From Conchocele bisecta (taxonomy: Eukaryota > Mollusca > Bivalvia > Lucinida > Thyasiridae), in the NCBI GenBank assembly GCA_029237695.1, contig CM055275.1:13032899-13096898 (forward strand): DNA of 64,000 bases, read 5' to 3'. The position numbers were made by a program, and so were the translations under genes. A model generated the notes under the pieces. The model had not been told where the DNA came from and ran no database searches. It was given only the letters and a program-made list of their open reading frames with translations. Positions 1 through 10,339 of this stretch are shown piece after piece. How positions within the stretch are numbered: position 1 is the stretch's first letter; each line of letters starts with the position of its first letter.

Positions 1-1196
1 GCTCGTACCAAATCGGCTGATGTAATCCCCTCTCCAAGTAATATGTAGGTCGCTTCAACCAGACAACTGAAGTGAACTAGATGAGGTAATATATCTAATA
101 AACATGGAAACGAGAAGAAAAGAAGCCAATTTCTAAGTTCTGATGCCTTCCATTGGTGATGGGTTTTTGGTAATACACGAGGTCGTCGATGGATGAATGA
201 TGGTGGTCTGATTTTCAACAGCAAAGTGTCTACGACTTTCATACTACCACCAATGTACCACGGTTCTTTTGAATTTTGTTGACCAAACCATAGCACAATA
301 AACTTCTTAGTGACGCCTAAAAGTATGCCATGCATGTAGTCAATCACTTTCAGTAACATTAAAGCCGGGCAAGTACATGAACACACTTTCTCCGAAGAAA
401 CCATGCGTTTTTTCTGACGTTCTACGTGCGACACTTGCACTATTCTTCACATTAGTTTCACTTCTGAGGACTCTGTCTCTATATGGGTATGACCGACACG
501 TCCCAGCACCACAAGTCATGACTTCACCAGATTCTAGACAGAATAGACATCCATATTGTCCATTATGCTGGGTCATATTCTGAACATATGCACGTGCTTG
601 GAAGTCCATTGTTGCCACAACCAGCATTGCTTTAGACCGAATAGCTTCCCCTTAAATTTGTGAAATGCATCCATTATTATATAGATTCACAATCAGAGGT
701 TTTAGAAACATGCAAATCTTGGGTTTTCCAACGTCTTGCTAGACACACCAAAGAAGCATGTTTTTCAGGTGAAACCTGTCCTTGGGTGGCAACTCGTTTA
801 TCAGGCCATAACGACACAGACGAACTCTTGAATAATGGTGTTCCATCCGTAAATAAGGAAATAGTTACATTTGTAGATTGGTGTAAGAAGTTTCGTGGTT
901 GTTGCAGACGTTTATATGCCTGTCTAGACTTTAAATCTGATATGATCTCACTGTTGTGGAATTCACGACTTTCCAATATGTCCTTAAGTTAATATCCAGC
1001 CGACTGGTCACAAAATATGTCGTACATTCTGCTTTTGAGCCCCTGCAGTCAGGTGTACTACAATGTTCATCATTGGCATTAAACAGTTTATTTTACATAG
1101 TTCACAGTAACGATGGTAGGTGAGGTAATCTTTCCCAAAGCCACATACTTCTTTGAGATTATGAACGAATGTTTCGCCTATATTAGCTTGCAGCAT
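1..1196 (-). pseudogene. tnp2-type (CACTA/En-Spm) transposase remnant, cut by window edge
   Basis: Reading the minus strand from about 1196 down to 1 gives, in the family's usual order, a Cys-containing N-terminal stretch (1196-1008), a block ending FTDGTPLFKSSSVSLWPD (976-677), a block with ATMDFQARAYVQNMTQHNGQ and YGCLFCLESG (627-340), then IDYMHGILLGVTKK and the PPSFIHRRPR / HHQWKASELRNWLLFFS region (about 330-75), still open at base 1. TDG, the CxFC knuckle, DYMH and WKASEWRNW-like motifs are characteristic of tnp2 family transposases, which cut and paste CACTA-type elements. The frame breaks near 1000, 660 and 342 (a single-base shift just before DYMHG), so this copy is dead. The C-terminus lies outside the window. 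Family assignment is from memory of the motifs, not a search. Confidence 0.72.
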
Positions 1197-1502
1197 GTGA
1201 ATTTGCAGGATTTTGTTAATCTGAAGAAAAAAGTACTGTCAAACAATGCAGATCTGATGAGATGTCTTGTTATGAGCTGGGTTATCTGGATCTATACTGT
1301 TTGCACATGTTGGTGTTATGACATGTGGGATTGTAAAGGTTAAACATTCATATACGGTAACAATGTGACAATAACATACTCGAGTTTTCTCTTCCGCCAA
1401 TGTTCTGTGCTCCTTGGGACGGGTGTGGAACTGTCAAATTAATACTGTTTGTATGTCTGTGTATTATCTGTTGAATGACAAGAAATCGTTATAAATACAC
1501 AA

Positions 1503-1839
1503 TTGAATGTAACACAATGTATAGAATCCATACTAAACTATCTAGAAAAGGTCAAGGGAACATTTCAATTCGCTGAACACAACTACCATATGCTGCAAAC
1601 ATGGTTTTATTGTTGCGTCAGCTTGCGGAAAGCAGGGTATGCATCCCCTGTATGGAGTCCCTACACTAAGAAAAACATCCATAAACTGGAAATGGTGCAG
1701 CATAGAGCAGCAAGATGGGCTACAAATAATTACTCCACATGTTGTGGAGTGGAATAGACTCCCGCATAACATTGCTATGTTACCATTCATTGACTCCTTT
1801 AAAAAGGGAGTCGGTAACATACTCCACTACAGCCCTTAA
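1503..1839 (+). pseudogene. 3' end of a non-LTR retrotransposon RT ORF (CR1/Jockey-like)
   Basis: One frame from 1503 reads YASPVWSPYTKKNIHKLEMVQHRAARWATNNY, the segment after the RT domain where many non-LTR elements have W-P-xxx-I-LE-VQ-RAAR-NNY. A second frame from about 1735 reads VEWNRLPHNIAMLPFIDSFKK, matching the usual extreme C-terminus (NxLP...A.S.D.FK). The two blocks are in different frames with the intervening 60-90 residues missing, so this is an internally deleted, 5'-truncated copy. The clade (CR1 or Jockey-like) is inferred from these motifs only. Confidence 0.7.
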
Positions 1840-2144
1840 TTTGGAACCACTGTTGTTATCCCTTTTTAATCTCACTTTGATCTAATCGATATCTTAACCT
1901 ATATAACACTATCATCAGTACATTCCACGCCACTACTTTTTTAATTTTACACTCTCCCTTTTTACTAACTGATCTGACGCGCAGGCCTGCCCATAATCTC
2001 CGCGAGGAGGGTTGGCAGTAACACTAGATATATAGTATTGCTCTTTTTACAGTATTGGAATTTGCGATTTTTATTTACGTTAGGCCTAAATAACAGTTAT
2101 TGTTAAAATTGTACAGTTGATCCGTAGAACCGCTTTTCCTACAG

Positions 2145-2375
2145 AAAATTCGCAGAAAACGTAAACAAAATCGGCAAATTTTACCACCCTGTTAAATTAG
2201 AATGGCAAGAACTTGAGAACGAACCAGACACAGTGAAGCGATCCTTGCAAATCGCTGAACATCTCTGGTCAACGGCAACCCATTCAGACCGGCATTCTCG
2301 AACATTGTTTTGGATGAATACCGGACGCTGTAATCAAGTCCGACACATGTTGCAGCGCCGTGAAGCTGTATTTCG
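2145..2375 (+). CDS. Candidate internal exon of an unrecognised gene
   Basis: A strong acceptor (CTTTTCCTACAG, AG at 2143-2144) and a donor (GTAAAG at 2376) bound 231 bases open in one frame. Both ends are phase 2, so the exon is symmetric. The peptide runs KFAENVNKIG ... LEWQELENEPDTVKRSL ... ATHSDRHSRTLFWMNTGRCN ... MLQRREAVF and is rich in charged residues, with no domain I recognise. Neighbouring in-frame segments at 2708-2873 and 3436-3647 probably belong to the same plus-strand gene. Upstream exons were not found; the retrotransposon tail at 1.5 kb may lie in the preceding intron. It could also be an exon of an old transposon gene. Confidence 0.42.
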
Positions 2376-2707
2376 GTAAAGCTCTTTAGTTGTCGTTAAT
2401 ATATCTTAATCCAATACATTAAGCTTGTTTTTAATGTTTTCATATTAACTATTAATTACAGTGAATACAAATGTATATCTACTGCACATTCTACGCAATT
2501 CATGGGAAATTGGCTGTCTTTAGAGCGCCTCGTGAAGTTTCGGTAAAACTCGGCAACGTACGGATGTTGTGGGTTGCTGATTCTGTGCCATATATGGGAG
2601 CCTGCGACTCACGTGATGCTTGCCACAACATTTTAAATTGGCATATCCTACTGAAATTCGCCTTGAATTTACATTTTGAACAATGGTGGACGTGCAGAAG
2701 CTACTAG

Positions 2708-2873
2708 CACTCTATCTGGATAGACGACAAGCCACCTGTTGGAAGCATATTGGCCTTGCGGGATATCATTAAACCACGGAGAAATCTAGACGATTACAAA
2801 GTTGGAGAAGTCGTGAATGCGCCATGTCGGGGTTTTCGTGGTGCGCATCGATGTGTCCTGGCAAGGATCGGCG
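2708..2873 (+). CDS. Candidate penultimate exon, unrecognised gene (5' boundary unresolved)
   Basis: After an in-frame TAG at 2705-2707 the frame stays open and reads WIDDKPPVGSILALRDII, KPRRNLDDYKVGEVVNA and CRGFRGAHRCVLARIGG up to a donor, G|GTAAAT, at 2874. It ends in phase 1, and the exon at 3436 starts with exactly the two bases needed to complete Gly, which is good evidence that they splice together. DYKVGEVVNAPCRGFRGAHRCVLARIG has the feel of a small beta-barrel (tudor/agenet-like) segment, but that is a guess. Possible acceptors are AG at 2722-2723 (phase 1) and 2744-2745 (phase 2, which would join directly to the exon ending at 2375). The ORF 2524-2704 lies in the same frame upstream and might be an extra exon. 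Confidence 0.45.
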
Positions 2874-2967
2874 GTAAATATGTTTTACCAATGCGTACAC
2901 CCGTCCGTGCACCCGCCTATCAACCAAACAAATCTCTGTGGTGTAAATTTAGAGAAAATGATTAGAA

Positions 2968-3124
2968 TGGGTGTACCAATGCTCACTTTATATCACTGTT
3001 TTACACATGATATGTCTCATTTCAAAATCATTGTAGCATTACCTGCGATTATCATAATAATCAAGAGTCTGCTATCGATTTAGTGTTGAAATATAACATT
3101 ATTACCTCGAGCATTGGTACACCC
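2968..3124. mobile_element. Intronic MITE with 16-17 bp terminal inverted repeats
   Basis: GGGTGTACCAATGCTC near 2969 is the exact reverse complement of GAGCATTGGTACACCC near 3109. The roughly 157-bp AT-rich unit between them has no coding potential and lies entirely inside the predicted intron 2874-3435. A G-run follows at about 3131-3140. Confidence 0.6.
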
Positions 3125-3435
3125 ACTCTGAGAGGGGGGGGGGAGAGGAAAGGAATTGGACTTAATTAAATTACTCGAGTCGCTGAAAATGAGCAAATAT
3201 TTCCTGAAATTGGTAATTTCCTTTACACATGCGGTATATATTGAAAAAGAAACATGAAAAATCCAAATTCCTGAAGATCAGTATCAATGAGAGCACTGGG
3301 CATTACATTTATTTTTTATTGGTGGGAGGGGATAGTTGTCAGTAAATTATCGATAACTGCCACTTAAATAACAATTATATATGACAACAAGCACACGTAC
3401 ACCATTTAGAGCCATTCTTGTATAATATTTTGTAG

Positions 3436-3647
3436 GCGACGATAGTCGCAAAACCTTTGAGGGGCTGATGCGATCGGCAGATTTTCTGGAACTGGTCCAG
3501 CAGTATGCGCCAGCACAAGAACGCACTGAGCCAGAGCCAGAGCCAGTTCCAGATGCACCCCCAACTAACAAGACTCCAACTGTGAAGCGAAAGAGGAAAA
3601 TGTGGACAAGAACAGGCAGCAAATTGGAACCGCCAGAAATTTGGTAA
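3436..3647 (+). CDS. Candidate terminal coding exon with stop, unrecognised gene
   Basis: It begins after TTTTGTAG (AG 3434-3435). The first two bases complete the split Gly codon from 2873. The frame continues DDSRKTFEGLMRSADFLELV, QQYAPAQERTEPEPEPVP, then TVKRKRKMWTRTGSKLEPPEIW and TAA at 3645-3647. A Pro/Glu repeat is followed by a basic KRKRK cluster that could be a nuclear localisation signal. The opposite strand is also open for about 150 codons here, but that frame has no recognisable motif and is treated as a shadow. No clear polyadenylation signal was identified. Confidence 0.45.
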
Positions 3648-3904
3648 ATTATAGCCTTCATCATTATCATTGTTAAGGTCAAACAAAAATCTGTTTGGGG
3701 TTTCAAAACCGACCCTATGTTTTCTTGCGACCCTAAGTTTTGTTTTATTACTTCCACAAGCACGACAACTATCGCATCACTTATTTCGGAGTTATACACC
3801 ATGATTGTTCTTTTTTTTTTATTCGATTTCGTGTCCGGACCATAACTCGAACAGCGGATGAAATCTCCTTATTTATTCATAATCGCAATAGAAATACTCT
3901 CGCA

Positions 3905-4895
3905 CAGTGTCAGAAAAAAATCAATTGATAAAAGGAATAAATATAAATAGTGAAGAAATAAAAAATACTATGTTCGCGGATGATGCTACATTTTGCATGG
4001 ATGGGTCTAGACAATCTCTCGAAATATTAATTAGTACAATAGATAATTTTGGAAACATTTCAGGTTTACGCGTTTAAACTATTCTAAATCAATATTGTTT
4101 AGAACAGGTTCGACGAAGAACTCTACAACTACGTACTGTGATGATAAACCATTTTCATGGACTGCAGATGTGGCCAAAACTTTAGGGATATATTTGTGTA
4201 ATGATAAAAATAAAGTGCATACATTTAGTTTAAACATAGATCCTAAAATAAATGAATTTCAGCAATGTTTAGGCAAATTGAAAAAAAAGAAAGCTCACCA
4301 TAGTAGGTAAAATAAATGTCATTAAAAGTTTTGCAGTTCGAAAATTAATATTCCCTTTAACAGTTCTAGACAATCCGGAGCAGGAGACTTTAAAGCAAAT
4401 TATACGCATTATGTTTGATTTTCTCTGGGATTCAAAGCCTGATAAAATTAGTAGAAACAATATTGTTAAAACGTTCGAAGAAGGCGGGCTAAAAATGATA
4501 GAATTAAAATCGTTTATTGATGCACTAAAGGCTACATGGGTCAAAAGACTTGCAGAAACTGAAAATCACGGAAAATGGAAAGTAATATATTTAAACTAAT
4601 TCAAGCCTTTTGGTGGGTGGTGTACTTTTAATTTGAAGGAAATGTAAACCAAACAAACGTAAAACATTTGATGAAAAATAAGTTTTTGACAAATGTTCTT
4701 AAATCATGGTGCAAGCTAAACTTCTGCGATAATCCAGAAACAATATCAAAGCAAATTTTATGGAACAATTCGAAAATAAAAGGTAATGGAAGAATGTTTT
4801 ACTACAAGGAATGGGCTAACAAGCGGATTAAATATATAGAACAACTATACGATTATAGAACTACATCATTCTTTAAATTTACACAAATAAAATAA
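3905..4895 (+). pseudogene. L1/Tx1-like non-LTR reverse transcriptase fragment
   Basis: The first block (3905-4075) reads INSEEIKNTMFADDATFCMD. FADDA is the catalytic RT box (the two Asp bind metal), at 3973-3990. A stop follows, then another frame carries KTLGIYLCNDKNKVHTFSLN (4095-4310), and a third frame carries KINVIKSFAVRKLIFPLTVL, FDFLWDSKPDKISRNNIVK and EEGGLKMIELKSFIDALK (about 4318-4599), the thumb and connection region typical of L1/Tx1 elements. A further block, WCKLNFCDNPETISKQILW, runs 4668-4895. The endonuclease and upstream RT are absent, and at least three frameshifts or stops separate the blocks. This is a 5'-truncated dead copy. Confidence 0.8.
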
Positions 4896-5029
4896 CTATT
4901 TGATGTTAGTAATAACGATTACGTAAAATACTTCAAACTGATTTCGTGCATTCCTCAAGACTAGAGAACACGAATTAGAAATGAAAGAATAAACACGATT
5001 AATACAAAGATACTATTAATAGAACAAAT

Positions 5030-5245
5030 AAAAATCACGACCAAATGTAATAAGAAGCTCTCTTTCTGCCCATGTTAAATTCCAATAGAAAAATCGTTTT
5101 TTCGGTATAAAATCAATATTTGATGGAATTTCAACAAACACATTTTTTGAGGGATGGCGACTTTTTTGGATATTGATGATAACGTACTTACATGTAAATG
5201 TATTTAATAGCCAAAAGTTCGACGGCAGAAAAACGTGGAACAGAC
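5030..5245. repeat. Family J foldback, one end only
   Basis: This stretch carries the CAATATTTGATGGAATTTC and GACTTTTTTGG blocks and ends AACGTGGAACAGACAGTA, the same as the right half of the complete copy at 12,851-13,372. The partner arm is missing or displaced. Confidence 0.5.
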
Positions 5246-5344
5246 AGTAGGCAATTGCTGTTATACGGACGTACGCCATAATCAATCAATCCATTGGCAG
5301 CACAATCCATGCATATACATGTAAGTATATTTTCATACGAAACT

Positions 5345-5618
5345 ATTAGCAAAGTATACTTTGAGGGAGTAATCATTTATTTTTCCTGAAATGCATTATT
5401 TCATATAGAACTAACAAATGCATATAGTTCATGATTAAAAGTATGCAGAATTATTATACTAAATTTATTACATTATCACAGCCAAATTGGCTGTGAAAAT
5501 GTAATAAATTCAGTATAATAAAAATTAATAAATTTAGCATAAAATTGAAAATTTCTCACTCAAAGTATACTTTGCTGCTAAAGTATACTTTGAAATTTTG
5601 ATGAAATAGGCTACTGAT
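5345..5618. mobile_element. Family M foldback element (AAAGTATACTTTGAGGGAG ends)
   Basis: Inverted arms AGCAAAGTATACTTTGAGGG and CTCAAAGTATACTTTGCTG enclose a central stem (TTATTACATTATCACAGCCAA and its complement, centred near 5490). Its end is GAAATAGGCTACTG. Other copies are at 16,194-16,501 and 59,899-60,163. Confidence 0.75.
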
Positions 5619-5960
5619 CCACGTTTTGCGGCCGACGAACTTTTGGCTATTACACACATCATATCTAAAAAATATTTAAATGCAAGTACTTTTTCATCAA
5701 TAAAAAAAATGTCACGCTCCCCAAAACATTTATTTCATAAATTTCCATAAAATATTGATTTTCTTGCGAAATACATATTTTCCTATGGAAATTTAACATG
5801 GGGCAAAAAGGAGGAGGATGCTGACCAGGCGGGTCGAAAAACCAACACAAAATTGGAAAGTGACTCGGAAACATGGCGAGATAGCTTGGAAATGATGTAA
5901 ATAAGAAAACATAAGTTAGATTGTTAAACAAATATTTAAAAAAAATCTATTTTTAGCCCC
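5619..5960. repeat. Family J foldback, opposite half
   Basis: CCACGTTTTGCGGCCGACGA, then AAATGCAAGTACTTTTTCATC and the CATGGGG...AAAATCGTTTTT blocks match the left half of family J. The second arm is not seen. Family M at 5345-5618 lies between this half and the 5030-5245 half, so the two halves may be one split copy. Confidence 0.45.
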
Positions 5961-7478
5961 CATGTTAAATTGCCATAGGAACATCGTTTTTTCGCAATGA
6001 CCTGGACATTTCATAATCCACCGGCAGACAAGCTCAAATACTCCCATGGCGGCCATTTTGGACAATCCAAGATGGCCGTCATTCGGAAAAAAAACGTTGT
6101 ATATATTTAACTAAATAACATACATTAACAAATAATATATTGATATAGGGGTTTTCAATAACAAGGAACACAACAAGTAAGATAGTTTTGCAATTTAATA
6201 TCAAATTCAAGGTCAAATTGCAGTTTACAGGACAAAATAGTGAACAATATACTATGTCAGCTCGAATGAAGATCAGTATATAACAATGTTCAGATTATGT
6301 TGTCATCCCTGGATTATTGTTTTATATAATTTAATAGTTGCTGGTTCATTACCACGTCTAAAGATGTATAGGAACACTGTCTTTGAATATTTCTATATGT
6401 TCTATTAAGTATTTAGTAGTGATTTTCAAGGATAAGAACATATATGAAAAAATGTAATATACTATCGTCATTCAGCAACTATTCCTCAAAATTTATAATT
6501 TCTTCAACATCTCATATATTTTGAAGCTATTGATCAAAAGAGAAGAATTTTTTTCATAAACGAAGATAATATATTTAAAAAGAACATAGAGCAAGTAGAA
6601 TTCAATTTTGTCAGTACAATATTATGGGGTGTTGTAGTTTTCTTGTAGATGATTTTTTTTTTAAAGTCATAGTTGATATAAAACAGACATGATATACAAG
6701 AGGTAACCTTAGAGCCGCTCATATTAAATACTTAAAGCCCCTAGGCGGCTCAAGTTGCCGAATTCGGCCTCCTATTGGGTTTTCCCACACATAAATCCAG
6801 CAGGTTTCTATTTACACACACTTTGACACTGTTTGCATTCATTTTGGTACTAAAATGAGTTTGTAGTCGATGAAAATATCAATATTTGTTGATAAACATA
6901 CAGCAGGTGCGTGTTTCAAAGCCCGATCGATTTTCCGATAGACGCTCGGTTCAACTCCTCAACTCCCCGATTCGCGACCGATGAATTCCGATAGCCGGAG
7001 TTTATCGACTGGCTTCCGAGCCGAAGCCGTTGGGTTACGGAAATGAAATTGTCAATATTGACATGTTGCACTGAGTGGTACACAACACAAGTTTTTGTTG
7101 TGTTCATATTGGTATTAAGACGTAAATCTCAAGACTTGAGATGTATCAATTGGGCAGTATATGTTAGTTTTGGTATACTAAATCAGCGGACAGTGCCACA
7201 ATTGTCATTCTTCCGGGTTGTTTAAATACTGGCGTGTTTTGTATTGGGTGTTTGCTTATCTGATTTGGGCCAATCACCGAATAAAGAGTGTCACCATTCG
7301 ACAATACCCGCTAATTCAGCATTTTCACAGCATAGCTCATGCTCATCTCGTACATTCAGTCAGACTGACACGAATCTAAGGCTTTCATTACCAGTAAAAC
7401 AAATGTTTCCCCGGCTCAACAGCGAACAGTGTAGATCACAATCAGAAACCGTGGAAACTGGACGCAAATTCAACTAGA
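5961..7478. other. No gene recognised; AT-rich intergenic sequence
   Basis: Only short ORFs without recognisable motifs occur here. Around 6045-6085 an inverted pair GGCGGCCATTTTGG / CCAAGATGGCCG resembles YY1 sites. Around 6900-7040 a GC-richer patch (CGATAGACGCTCGG ... CCGAGCCGAAGCCG) has no identified role. The 77-codon ORF at 7244-7477 is Ser-rich and unrecognised. Confidence 0.5.
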
Positions 7479-7920
7479 ACAAGCTAATTACTCGCTGGCA
7501 GCCTTAATAAAAAACAATCAAGTCATCAGTGACGTTGACCTTGGGCGGTCTGACGTGGCTGGTAGTATACAAGCCAGAGCACCATCTCTAGACACACATC
7601 ATGGCCAAATATTATCAAAATCGGTGAAGCGGTTCGTGAGTTATTGAAAGGATAACAAAATATTTAACATTACAAAGAAGGTGAACGTAAGTCCTCAGTG
7701 ACCTTGACTTTGGGTGATCGGACGTGGGTCGTATACAAAACAAAGCACCATCCCTAGGCACACATTTTGGCCAGATATTATCAAAATCGGTGAAGCGGTT
7801 CGTGAGTTATTGAACAATGAAAGGTATTACTAACGTACATACGTACGAACGCACGTACGTACGTACGTACATGGACTAACGCTACATCCAATCTTGCCTA
7901 TCGGCGAGGGGATAATAACT
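7479..7920. mobile_element. Helitron-like (HINE/pearl-type) element with two minisatellite units and (ACGT)n
   Basis: Two units of about 170 bp share GTGACCTTGAC...GGG, GCACCATC, TATCAAAATCGGTGAAGCGG and TTCGTGAGTTATTGAA. They are followed by an (ACGT)n run at about 7833-7871 and an end near CGGCGAGGGGATAATAACT. Core repeats followed by a tetranucleotide run is the layout of bivalve pearl/CvE and fly DINE-1 elements (established for those families). The start near GAACAAGCTAATTACTCGC is a guess. Confidence 0.5.
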
Positions 7921-8159
7921 AAGCCCAATTTTGTATTGGCGGGACACGCATTGATTATCGATACGAGGGGTGTTCAGCAAATACTGTATTACGTTATATT
8001 TGTATCACTTTGTGATTAGGTAGTATCGCTTCTAACTTATTCGTTTCATCAGGTTTTACAAATACAAATATTTACTGATTGAACCAAATCTGTCGTGACC
8101 TACAGACAGGATATGTTGCTGCTTGAACAAACGAAAGATTTACTATCGTTTTACATTGT

Positions 8160-8345
8160 CTCCAAGGAGACAATTCTAATGAAATGCCAAGACATGTTTT
8201 CATTTTGAAGCAAATTATTCAATATGTGTAAGCAGTAGACTAAGTGTGATTGTATTTTACCCAATTAAAATATTGAAATACCCAATTGCTTCATATATGA
8301 TAGAGTGAAAATACTCAATTTCTAATTCCTTTTCTGGAGCACTGG
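8160..8345. repeat. Family C element, 3' half
   Basis: AGACAATTCTAATGAAATGC, ATACCCAATTGCTTCA and CTAATTCCTTTTCTGGAGC match the second half of complete family C copies at 32,009-32,403 and 55,756-56,217. The first arm is missing. Confidence 0.6.
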
Positions 8346-8536
8346 GGACACTTTTAAGAAATAATGCCAGGGGTTGTTGCATGAATCCCGAACTTTAAAC
8401 CGAATGTCTTTTAAAACATAGGAAACCATGGATTTATTGCTTAGATTTACCGATACTTTCACAAATATAAATAACCAAATACGGCGTTAATTTACGGAAA
8501 ATATTGTTTTACGGAATTGTGCCTACTGAGTGGGTA

Positions 8537-9029
8537 AAGTAGCGCTTTTCTGCAGGTCAACTACACGTACAGTAGCGCTTTTCTGCAGGTCAACTATACG
8601 TACTATACCAATAATATACGTATACTATACCAATACGATATGTTTTCTATACGATATGCATATACTATAAACGTACGGTATGTTTGTACCGTACATACCA
8701 ACCAATATCGTATAGATATACCATTCAAATCGTACGTTTATACGATTTTTATACATGTGTATAATTCTGGTACGTTTGTATCGTACAAACATACCAGATT
8801 ATGGTATATTCATACCATATCCATACGGATATATCGTATATACGAACGGATATCGTATGTTTGTATAATATTCGTAGAGTACGTTTGTACTATACGATGA
8901 TACGGTACAACCATGCCAATATTATATGATCATACGATATGCTCATTAAATATACCAATGCTATTCGATTACGATATGTATACGATATTAGTATATACAA
9001 ATAGGTAAGGAGCAGAAAAGCGCTACTGT
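8537..9029. mobile_element. Family I element: TIRs enclosing a TATACG/GTAC-only core
   Basis: AGTAGCGCTTTTCTGCAGG (8537, and repeated with CAGT at about 8569) is inverted at AGCAGAAAAGCGCTACTGTA (about 9011-9030). The roughly 430-bp interior is built almost only from ATAC, CGTA and GTAC-type steps, giving many small palindromes. An inverted full copy is at 16,886-17,353, and a 3' fragment is at 9214-9300. An 86-codon Tyr/Ile-rich ORF in the core is a composition artefact. Confidence 0.75.
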
Positions 9030-9053
9030 ACTTGCCCACTCAGTAGACACATA

Positions 9054-9215
9054 GAGAATAGTAGGTTAGTGCCGTGAATGGGAAAAAATATCCGGAAACG
9101 CTCATGAATTTCTTTATTTCTCATCAGAAGTATATGTTGTGACCACTCATTTGAACCGTCTCGCCGAGGCGGTTCAAATGAGTGGTCACAACATATACTT
9201 TGGTTCAGAAATAAG
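9054..9215. mobile_element. Family G1 variant carrying a 72-bp hairpin
   Basis: AGAGAATAGTAGGTTAGTGC opens the unit. The interior is a near-perfect hairpin at 9129-9200 (AGTATATGTTGTGACCACTC ... with a CTCGCCGAGG loop). The same hairpin occurs at 15,240-15,318 and 15,420-15,500, each beside a G1 end. Confidence 0.65.
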
Positions 9216-9300
9216 GAAAATATACCAATACTATACGATTATTATATGTATACGATATTAGTATATACAAATATGTAAGGAGCAGAAAAGCGCTACTGTA
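9214..9300. repeat. Truncated family I fragment
   Basis: TATACCAATACTATACGAT ... AGCAGAAAAGCGCTACTGTA matches the last 85 bp of the element at 8537-9029. Confidence 0.65.
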
Positions 9301-9402
9301 TGTACTAACTTTAATAATTACATGTTGTCTCCATTAATGTGCAAATGATATAGAATTATATACAATGTATGTTAGTGCATACTGGCAACATGATAAATCT
9401 AA

Positions 9403-9652
9403 TGTGTGGCTATGACTGGAGAAATAGGACTTACATTTATGTGCTTTGCGACCAGTGTAGACCCAGAACTGACCGTGCATTCGCACGGTCTGTTCAGGAT
9501 CTACACTGTTCGTCATTCCATCAATGAAACACCTGTCATGCTACTAACACTCAGTAACAATCGAGTATCAGACTACATGAGTGTGCTGTTTGATCAGCAG
9601 ATACACTGGTCACAAATCCCATAAGCCCAATATCGCCAGTCACAGCCACATA
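9403..9652. mobile_element. Family B foldback element
   Basis: Ends GTGTGGCTATGACTGGAGAA and GCCAGTCACAGCCACATAC are inverted repeats. Inside is a second dyad, CCAGTGTAGACCCAGA ... CAGGATCTACACTGTTCG. Relatives are at 19,540-19,770, 31,668-31,856 and 48,523-48,757, with fragments elsewhere. Noncoding. Confidence 0.75.
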
Positions 9653-9716
9653 CACGAACTAGTCGACGAACATATAGATCAGCAATCGCACGTTCTCCAG
9701 CAAAGTATTGGGTTAA

Positions 9717-10323
9717 AGGTGCATGCCCGCTCAGTAGGCACAACGTGTTCTTTATAGGAATTAAATAAGTGTATAATTATCTCACTATCCACCAGTTCTA
9801 AACATTACGGATGACCGCTATGCAGATATAATCATTTTGAAATATTTATTTTACTGATAGTGACGCGCGGTGGTATCAGGCTATTGGCACGATATGTTCT
9901 TTATAGGAATTAATTAAGTGTATACTTGTCTCACTATTGCACCAGGTCTACAAATTACGGGTTCCCGCTATACAGATATAATCATTTAATAATGTTATCA
10001 GGCTATTTTCATATGCAACGGAGGCTGGATATTTTTTAATTATTTTTGTTAATTAAATGAGTCACCAGATAAAAATATATTTTCCACAGATTATAAAGAA
10101 TGATCATTGCATAATAACAAATAATACAGATAATATATAGTAATGTCCGGTTATGGTTATAGCCTCTGATAGCAGTGTGTAAATTTACGTCGATATGAAA
10201 TGTATAATAAAACCAATTAGTACGTGGGGTAATGGTGAATGAGTGTTTATCTTGTCAGACAATGTCTCCGATGATGTCTCTGATATAAAGAAGATGGTGT
10301 GCCTACTGAGTGGGCATGTACCT
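9717..10323. mobile_element. Family A MITE, TTAA target duplication (copy A1)
   Basis: AGGTGCATGCCCGCTCAGTA at the left and TACTGAGTGGGCATGTACCT at the right form TIRs of about 30 bp, flanked by TTAA on both sides (9713-9716, 10324-10327). The 607-bp interior is AT-rich, with one internally repeated segment (GTTCTTTATAGGAATTAA at about 9745 and 9895), and has no ORF with a known motif. A TTAA duplication is characteristic of piggyBac-type insertion; the TIR does not look like canonical piggyBac ends. Confidence 0.85.
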
Positions 10324-10339
10324 TTAATGCATGTATTAT

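Noticed and set aside
3347..3802. 151-codon minus-strand ORF
   Set aside because: It is antisense to the candidate terminal exon; no motif is seen and the plus-strand exon has a phase-matched splice partner.
8640..8900. Tyr/Ile-rich 86-codon ORF, and its antisense partner at 17,042-17,359
   Set aside because: Both lie in the TATACG-type core of family I and follow from its composition.
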